Assembly: GCA_017449495.1 (NCBI GenBank)
Contig: JAFTFO010000010.1
Coordinates: 1 to 64,000 of the forward strand
Length of the DNA: 64,000 nt
Direction: 5' to 3'
Origin: Prevotella sp.
GTDB taxonomy: Bacteria > Bacteroidota > Bacteroidia > Bacteroidales > Bacteroidaceae
In this document: positions 58,727-64,000 of the stretch, piece by piece
Layout of the letters: the number at the start of each line of letters is the position of its first letter
Numbering within the stretch: the stretch's first letter is position 1
The notes under the pieces: generated by a model
Seen by the model: the letters and a program-made list of their open reading frames with translations, nothing else
Database searches by the model: none
Told to the model about the DNA's origin: nothing
Program-made: the position numbers and the translations under genes

Positions 58727-60184
58727 ATTCCTGCCAGCGTCGATACGGAGGAAGATAAACAAGAGTAAGGTAAAGCCCCATAACGACGAGCCGCCATAAC
58801 TGAAGAACGGCAGCGGTATACCGATCACCGGCGTCAGGCCCAGCACCATGCCGACATTGATGAACACGTGGAACAGGAAGATGCTCAACACACAATAGCC
58901 ATAGATGCGCCCAAAGGCATGAGGTTGTCGCTCCGCCAGTTGGATCAACCGCAGGATGAGTGCCAGGAACAGCCCCAGCACGCCAGCAGAACCTAAGAAT
59001 CCTTCCTCCTCGCCAACAGTACAGAAGATGAAGTCCGTATCCTGCTCAGGTACAAACTTCAGCTTTGTCTGGGTACCATTCAGGAAGCCCTTGCCTCTCA
59101 GGCCACCAGAGCCGATGGCTATCTCACTCTGATGCACGTTATAGCCAGCACCCTTCAGGTCTTCCTCCAGTCCCAACAACACGTTGATACGTACCCGCTG
59201 ATGGGGCTGCATCATGTTGTTGAGTACATAGTCGGCACCACTATAGAACACCAGCGATCCCAGGGCGAAGGCCGCTATCCACAGGTAGTTACGAATGCGC
59301 GTAGACAACCACAACCAGACAAGATAGCCGATCAACACCCCGCAGGCGACCACCATGACCGTTGTGATGTCGAAGGGGATGACATAGAGCGAGACCAACA
59401 ACAGCAACAATGAGGATCCGACGCTGCCCGCCAGGAACTGGAATGCCCGCTGCCGGTCCTTACAATAAACCCACACCATGATAGAAGAGAACAACATGAT
59501 CATCAGCAGGACAGAGAAGCGTCCTACTGAGGTCGGCGTGTACCATATCATCACGTCGGCATAACGGATGCCAACGACAAAATACACCACCATCGCCACG
59601 CCCGTCAGCAGCACGCTGCCTGGCATACCCTCCCGATAAAGCATCAGGAAGAAAGAAAGATAAACCAGAGCCGAGCCCGTCTCATGCTGGAGGACGATAA
59701 ATATCATCGGCACAAAGATAATGACGAGTGCAGCTGCAAAGTGCTTCCACTTGTGGATATCGTAGCCGTAGATACTCATAAGCTTCGCCAAGGCGAGGGC
59801 CGTAGCGAACTTCGCGAACTCAGCCGGCTGTAGGCGTAACGGCCCTAACACAAGCCATGATCGGGAGCCTTTGATAGAGTGCGGATTGAAGATCGTACCG
59901 AAGAGCAACACGAGCAGCACGCCGAAGATGATAAATGCAAACATCTCATAGTAACGGTCGTCGGTCATCAGCAACACAAAGCCCAGCACGATGGAAGTGC
60001 CTATCCAGATAATCTGCATGCCCGAGCGAGTGTCGAGACTGAAGATGTCCGTTTCGGCGTATGAGTAGCTGGCCCCACAGACACTCATCCACCCTAAAGT
60101 GAGTAATCCTAAGTAGATCAGGATTGTCCACCAGTCCAGTGAGCGCAGCACGCCTTTATGTTGTCTATCTGTCGGATGTGCCAT
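58712..60184 (-). CDS. rodA: Rod shape-determining protein RodA (SEDS glycosyltransferase)
   Basis: 490 residues with about ten transmembrane helices; longer than E. coli RodA (370), mainly through added helices in the middle. SEDS blocks GSRSWLVLGPLRLQPAEFAK, LVLQHETGSALVY-type (IVLQHETGSALVYLSFF), FLNGTQTKLKFVPEQDTDFIF and GIPLPFFSYGGSS are present. It polymerises peptidoglycan with PBP2 along the cylinder. It overlaps mrdA by 20 nt. Confidence 0.95.
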   Translation of the reverse strand: MAHPTDRQHKGVLRSLDWWTILIYLGLLTLGWMSVCGASYSYAETDIFSLDTRSGMQIIWIGTSIVLGFVLLMTDDRYYEMFAFIIFGVLLVLLFGTIFNPHSIKGSRSWLVLGPLRLQPAEFAKFATALALAKLMSIYGYDIHKWKHFAAALVIIFVPMIFIVLQHETGSALVYLSFFLMLYREGMPGSVLLTGVAMVVYFVVGIRYADVMIWYTPTSVGRFSVLLMIMLFSSIMVWVYCKDRQRAFQFLAGSVGSSLLLLLVSLYVIPFDITTVMVVACGVLIGYLVWLWLSTRIRNYLWIAAFALGSLVFYSGADYVLNNMMQPHQRVRINVLLGLEEDLKGAGYNVHQSEIAIGSGGLRGKGFLNGTQTKLKFVPEQDTDFIFCTVGEEEGFLGSAGVLGLFLALILRLIQLAERQPHAFGRIYGYCVLSIFLFHVFINVGMVLGLTPVIGIPLPFFSYGGSSLWGFTLLLFIFLRIDAGRNLVRT

Positions 60185-62018
60185 AATTGATTCTCTTTTC
60201 CTGTATTGACTGAGCCCTTGCCTCCGAAGCCTCCGAGAGCTTGCCCTTGAGATACTGCTCCATAATCAGACCGCCGATGGGCACACCATAAGTAGCACCC
60301 CATCCACCATTCTCGACATACACCGCCACGGCAATCTTCGGCTCATCCATCGGAGCAAAGCCCATAAACACCGAGTGGTCGTGACCTTTGTTCTGGGCCG
60401 TACCCGTCTTGCCACAGGCCATGAAATCATACTTCGCCAGCTCATGACAAGTGCCGCCAAGAGCTGAGGACCGCATGCCCTGCACCACATAGTCGTAGGC
60501 CTCGCGGGTAGCCTTAGTATAATGTTTGCGTGTATAAGTGGTGTCAAGCGGCTCGCCCTCCACCTTCTTCACCACATGGGGTACGTAGTAGTAGCCACGG
60601 TTGGCGATGGTTGCCCCGAGGTTCGCAATCTGCAAGGGCGTAGCATTCACCTCGCCCTGTCCGATGGCGATGGAGATGACCGTCAACCCATTCCATGAGC
60701 CCTTATACGCCTTGTCATAGAACTGTGCATTAGGGATCATGCCACGCTTCTCACCCGGTAAGTCGATACCCAGCGGATAACCGAAACCCATGCTGACCAT
60801 ATAGTCACGCCAGGTGTTCATCGCATTCTGGACGGTACCATACTTCGAGATATTCGTGTTGATCATGTGGTAGAGTCCCCAACAGAAATAGCCGTTACAC
60901 GACGTGCTGAGTGCCGGCACCAGTGGCAGTGGTGCCCCATGACCGTGACAGCCCACACGCAAGCCCCGGAACACGAAGCCATGACTGCAAGGATACATCG
61001 TCGAAGGCGTGATGACACCCTCGGTCATGAACGTCAGACCTTGGGTTGTCTTAAAGGTCGATCCTGGTGGATACTGACCCATGATACTACGGTTCAGTAA
61101 GGGCTTCCACACATCCTGTGCCAACATACGGTGGTTCTTCGAGCGTTGGCGCCCTACCATCATACGGGGATCATACGACGGTGACGACACCATACAAAGC
61201 ACCTCGCCCGTCGATGGCTCGATGGCAACAATGCTGCCGATCTTGCCCTCCATGAGCCGTTCACCCAGCATCTGCAGTTCTGCATCGATGCCGAGTGTCA
61301 GGTTCTTGCCCGGCTTGGCACGATGATCGAGTTCACCGTTCCTATACCGTCCCTGTACCCGGCCGTGAGCATCACGCAGCAGAATCTGAATACCTTTCTC
61401 GCCGCGTAACTGGGTCTCGTACTTCCGTTCCACGCCCAACTTGCCGATATAGTCGCCGGGCTGATAGTAGTCGTCCGCCTCTATGTCGGCTGGCGACACC
61501 TCTGCCACGTCGCCCAGCAGGTGGGCAGCCATGTTATACGTATACTGACGGACGGTGCGCTTCTGCACATAGAAGCCGGGGAAACGGAACATTTTCTCCT
61601 GGAACACGCTGAAATCCTTGTCGCTGAGCTGACTCATGAACAGCTGCTGTGTATAGGGAGAATAGCCGGGATTGCGGTTGCGGTCCTTCATCGTGGACAT
61701 GCGACGGTCGAACTCGTCACGGGTGATGCCAAGGGTCTGACAGAACTCCAGCGTGTCGAGACGGTCACGCATCTCGTTCATCACCACCATGATGTCGTAC
61801 GACGGTTGGTTGAACACCAGCAACTTGCCTTTGCGGTCGAGCATGTTGCCACGCGAAGGATACTCGATTTTCTTCAGGAAGGCGTTCGAGTCGGCGCTTT
61901 TCTTATAGTCGTCGCTCGTAATCTGGAGCATGAACAGACGAATGATATAGATGATCACGATGGCCGTAGCCACCCCTCCAATCACAAAACGCCTATATGT
62001 CAGATCGTACTTCTTCAC
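60165..62018 (-). CDS. mrdA: Penicillin-binding protein 2
   Basis: 617 residues. N-terminal membrane anchor (about 12-32), dimerisation domain, then transpeptidase: active-site Ser in PPGSTFKTTQG (STFK), the SxN motif in STSCNGYF and KTG in CGKTGTAQNKG. It crosslinks peptidoglycan during elongation, with RodA as its glycosyltransferase partner. It lies 20 nt after mreD and overlaps rodA. Confidence 0.96.
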   Translation of the reverse strand: MKKYDLTYRRFVIGGVATAIVIIYIIRLFMLQITSDDYKKSADSNAFLKKIEYPSRGNMLDRKGKLLVFNQPSYDIMVVMNEMRDRLDTLEFCQTLGITRDEFDRRMSTMKDRNRNPGYSPYTQQLFMSQLSDKDFSVFQEKMFRFPGFYVQKRTVRQYTYNMAAHLLGDVAEVSPADIEADDYYQPGDYIGKLGVERKYETQLRGEKGIQILLRDAHGRVQGRYRNGELDHRAKPGKNLTLGIDAELQMLGERLMEGKIGSIVAIEPSTGEVLCMVSSPSYDPRMMVGRQRSKNHRMLAQDVWKPLLNRSIMGQYPPGSTFKTTQGLTFMTEGVITPSTMYPCSHGFVFRGLRVGCHGHGAPLPLVPALSTSCNGYFCWGLYHMINTNISKYGTVQNAMNTWRDYMVSMGFGYPLGIDLPGEKRGMIPNAQFYDKAYKGSWNGLTVISIAIGQGEVNATPLQIANLGATIANRGYYYVPHVVKKVEGEPLDTTYTRKHYTKATREAYDYVVQGMRSSALGGTCHELAKYDFMACGKTGTAQNKGHDHSVFMGFAPMDEPKIAVAVYVENGGWGATYGVPIGGLIMEQYLKGKLSEASEARAQSIQEKRINYGTSDR

Positions 62019-62038
62019 CCCATCCCCCTTTCAGCGCT

Positions 62039-62536
62039 TCATTTAGAGCGCACACTCTCTATAGCCAGCATCAGCACCAGCGTCAGGGCCGTGCTACAGA
62101 TGGTACGCAGGAGCCACAGTTGCCAGTCGAAGAAATTGAAAGCTTCCAATATAAAGAACACCAGACAGTAGAACAGCGTCAGTATACCACTCAGCATACT
62201 GAACTTCCCCCACCCTAACGTGGCAGCAGACACCTCGAGGTTCTCTGCTGAATCACGGGGAATGAAGAGCTCCACCAGATATGTCTGCAGCATGCCGATA
62301 AGCGTCAGGGAGCCTGCTGCCAGTCCGGGGGTGTTCGAGAAAATGTCGATGAGCAGTCCGAGAAAGAAACACCAGACAAGCACTTCGCCCTTCTCTGTGT
62401 TACGTTGGAAGGTGATGGCGAAGTAGACATACAATAGTGGCGTGGCCACATTCAGCAGCCACACGTGGTTCAGCACCAGCACCTGTACTAAGAGCAGCAC
62501 CACAAACATCACCAATCTGTTCACTAACCGCGTCAT
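62039..62536 (-). CDS. mreD: Rod shape-determining protein MreD
   Basis: 165 residues, five hydrophobic helices, NHVWLLNVATPLLYVYFAITF at the start (two parts) and FFLGLLIDIFSNTPGLAAGS, which is the conserved acidic-glycine block of MreD. Membrane part of the elongasome. ATG 62536 is used, one base after the mreC stop; an in-frame codon at 62551 would overlap mreC. Confidence 0.9.
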   Translation of the reverse strand: MTRLVNRLVMFVVLLLVQVLVLNHVWLLNVATPLLYVYFAITFQRNTEKGEVLVWCFFLGLLIDIFSNTPGLAAGSLTLIGMLQTYLVELFIPRDSAENLEVSAATLGWGKFSMLSGILTLFYCLVFFILEAFNFFDWQLWLLRTICSTALTLVLMLAIESVRSK

Positions 62537-62537
62537 A

Positions 62538-63410
62538 TCACCTCTCACCACTAATCTTGTTTATTGAATCCCTGGCAGCCTGTAACAGCGAGGCCCGCTC
62601 GGCAATGCTCTTGTCGCTAATCACCACGACGTCGCGCAGACTCATGAAATCCGTGCTCAGACGGATCTTCAGCTTGTACGACAGGCCATCACGCGAGTTA
62701 TAAACCTGTTCTATCTTTCCCACTGACACCCCCGAGGGGAATATCGACGAGAAGCCACTGGTGACCACCCACTCGCCCAACTTGAACTTCGCATGGCGAG
62801 GCACATCCTCCACATACGCTACCGCAGGGTCGCCGCCATACCAGTGCAGATAGCCGAAATAACCCCTGTTACGGATGGCACAGCTGATGCGCGACGACGA
62901 GGCGTTTAGCACGGGAATCACCACCGAATAATGGTCGGACACAAGATAGACCACACCCACGACGCCATTGCCACAGGCCACACCCATATCCACCTCCACG
63001 CCGTCGGCACGGCCTTTGTCGATGGTGATCAGATTCTCCTTGCTATCAAGCGAGTTGTCTACCACCTTCGCAGGAATCAGGTCATACTGACTCAGGAACT
63101 TCATCTCATTACGCTCCAACACGGTTGAGTCGTGTGTCAACTCCGTATAACGGCGCTTCAGCATGTCCACATGCTGTTCCAGCAGAAGATTACGCCTTGT
63201 CAGCTGCTCGTTGGCCTGCGACAGGGTGAAGAACTTCGTCGCCTCGCTCGTCCACTCATACACCTTACCCGTCACGACGTTGGCAGATGTGAACCATACG
63301 CTTCCCTGATAGTTGTTGTACTGAAACAACAGAAAACCACTGACCACTTCCAAAAACACGAAAAGTAGCCAGTGATAGTAATCTTTCAGGAAATCCAGCA
63401 GGTTCCTCAT
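62538..63410 (-). CDS. mreC: Rod shape-determining protein MreC
   Basis: 290 residues. One N-terminal transmembrane helix (about 12-30), a coiled coil (60-105; LTRRNLLLEQHVDMLKRRY), then the beta domain with IPAKVVDNSLDSKENLITID, GVACGNGVVGVVYLVSDHYS-type (GVVGVVYLVSDHYSVVIPV) and VTSGFSSIFPSGVSVG. Periplasmic scaffold that activates PBP2/RodA. Directly follows mreB with no gap. Confidence 0.95.
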   Translation of the reverse strand: MRNLLDFLKDYYHWLLFVFLEVVSGFLLFQYNNYQGSVWFTSANVVTGKVYEWTSEATKFFTLSQANEQLTRRNLLLEQHVDMLKRRYTELTHDSTVLERNEMKFLSQYDLIPAKVVDNSLDSKENLITIDKGRADGVEVDMGVACGNGVVGVVYLVSDHYSVVIPVLNASSSRISCAIRNRGYFGYLHWYGGDPAVAYVEDVPRHAKFKLGEWVVTSGFSSIFPSGVSVGKIEQVYNSRDGLSYKLKIRLSTDFMSLRDVVVISDKSIAERASLLQAARDSINKISGER

Positions 63411-64000
63411 TTAGCGCATCAGGAAGTTGAATCGGTCGAGATTCTTAAGGGCGACGCCTGCACCCTTTGCCACACTGTGGAGGGGATCCTCAGGCACGTG
63501 GAAGGGGATGTGCATCTTATCCGTCAAACGCTTGTCAAGGCCGCGCAGCAGGGCACCGCCACCTGCCAGATAGATACCATTCTGCACAATGTCAGCATAG
63601 AGCTCTGGAGGCGTGTTCTCCAAGGCGGAGAGGACGGCGTTCTCAATCTTCGACACGGTCTTATCCAGACAGTGGGCAATCTCCTGATAACATACAGGCA
63701 CCTCCATCGGCAGGGCTGTGATACGGTTCGGGCCATGCACCACGAAGTCCTCGGGAGCCTCGTCGCCTAAGTCTGTCAGCGCCGAGCCCACATTGATCTT
63801 AATACGCTCGGCCATACGCTCACTCACCTTCACGTTGTGCTGACGGTACATATACTCCTGAATGTCAGCCGTCAGGTCGTCACCGGCCGTACGGATGGAG
63901 TTATTCGACACGATACCACCGAGTGAGATCACGGCAATCTCAGTAGAACCACCACCGATATCCACGATCATGTTACCCTCCGGCGCCTCCACGTCGATAC
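63411..64000 (-). CDS. mreB: Rod shape-determining protein MreB, partial
   Basis: C-terminal part of at least 196 residues; the gene continues past the right edge. Actin-like fold blocks: NMIVDIGGGSTEIAVISLGG (phosphate 2 loop), ERIKINVGSA and GIYLAGGGALLRGLDKRL (adenosine loop). Cytoplasmic filament that guides the elongation machinery. First gene of the operon mreB-mreC-mreD-mrdA-rodA on the minus strand. Confidence 0.96.
   Translation of the reverse strand, partial: IDVEAPEGNMIVDIGGGSTEIAVISLGGIVSNNSIRTAGDDLTADIQEYMYRQHNVKVSERMAERIKINVGSALTDLGDEAPEDFVVHGPNRITALPMEVPVCYQEIAHCLDKTVSKIENAVLSALENTPPELYADIVQNGIYLAGGGALLRGLDKRLTDKMHIPFHVPEDPLHSVAKGAGVALKNLDRFNFLMR

Overview
The window reads as chromosomal DNA of a Bacteroidales bacterium, most likely a Prevotella-type organism. 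Promoters carry the Bacteroidota -7 box TAnnTTTG, often with TTTG 19-20 bp upstream. The tmRNA tag is GNNEYALAA. Family content also fits: GldH, a RicT/PSP1 protein, type B L31, a hybrid two-component/AraC regulator, a BT4734/VirE-type protein, a Wzi-like capsule protein and a GH51 arabinofuranosidase. No rRNA, tRNA, insertion sequence or CRISPR array was seen.

Layout. 1-1050: a 22-bp-period repeat array and a frameshifted gene of unknown function. 1053-2147: an AlkZ-related protein and ssrA. 2260-13518: a surface polysaccharide locus in two transcription units. The first holds an export lipoprotein, a glycosyltransferase, a Wzz-like protein, a polymerase and a flippase. The second holds a glycosyltransferase, an aminotransferase, a phosphoglycosyltransferase fused to a PglF-type dehydratase, and a second phosphoglycosyltransferase. 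13528-15527: a lipoprotein and a Wzi-like capsule assembly protein on the minus strand, divergent from a secreted Arg/Gly/Ser-rich protein, with a paired operator-like repeat between the two promoters. 16760-33823: mostly housekeeping genes (phosphatase, udk, L31, glutathione peroxidase, hybrid regulator, TrpB2, first toxin-antitoxin pair, esterase, Hsp20, mfd, a polyprenol-phosphate glycosyltransferase, plsC, a metallophosphoesterase).

33843-39222 is accessory DNA: a DUF6078-type protein, a 28-bp perfect hairpin, two genes truncated against one another, an ATPase resembling those of two-gene defence systems, and a VirE-type primase/helicase-like protein whose upstream region carries seven GTGAYGTTA boxes. 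39223-44943: a stand-alone MetH activation domain, pyrC, a lipoprotein, a FtsB/DivIC-like protein and dnaX. 44947-50876: an operon of sensor kinase, sugar porter and lone receiver, divergent from an arabinofuranosidase, suggesting control of pentose use. 50893-55000: a symporter, a second toxin-antitoxin pair, a beta-barrel pseudogene and a gene-poor stretch. 55012-64000: metF-holB-ricT-gldH, convergent with rodA-mrdA-mreD-mreC-mreB, the cell-shape operon, which runs off the window.

The most unusual signal is a set of five intergenic arrays (31-118, 20043-20126, 23405-23609, 38975-39040, 54570-54635). Their sequences are unrelated but they share one build: tandem imperfect palindromes repeating every 22 bp (21 bp in one). 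A second recurrent signal is short low-complexity or palindromic elements lying in frame inside unrelated conserved genes (flippase, esterase, mfd, VirE, MetH domain, pyrC). One 30-bp element is read in two different frames in mfd and pyrC.
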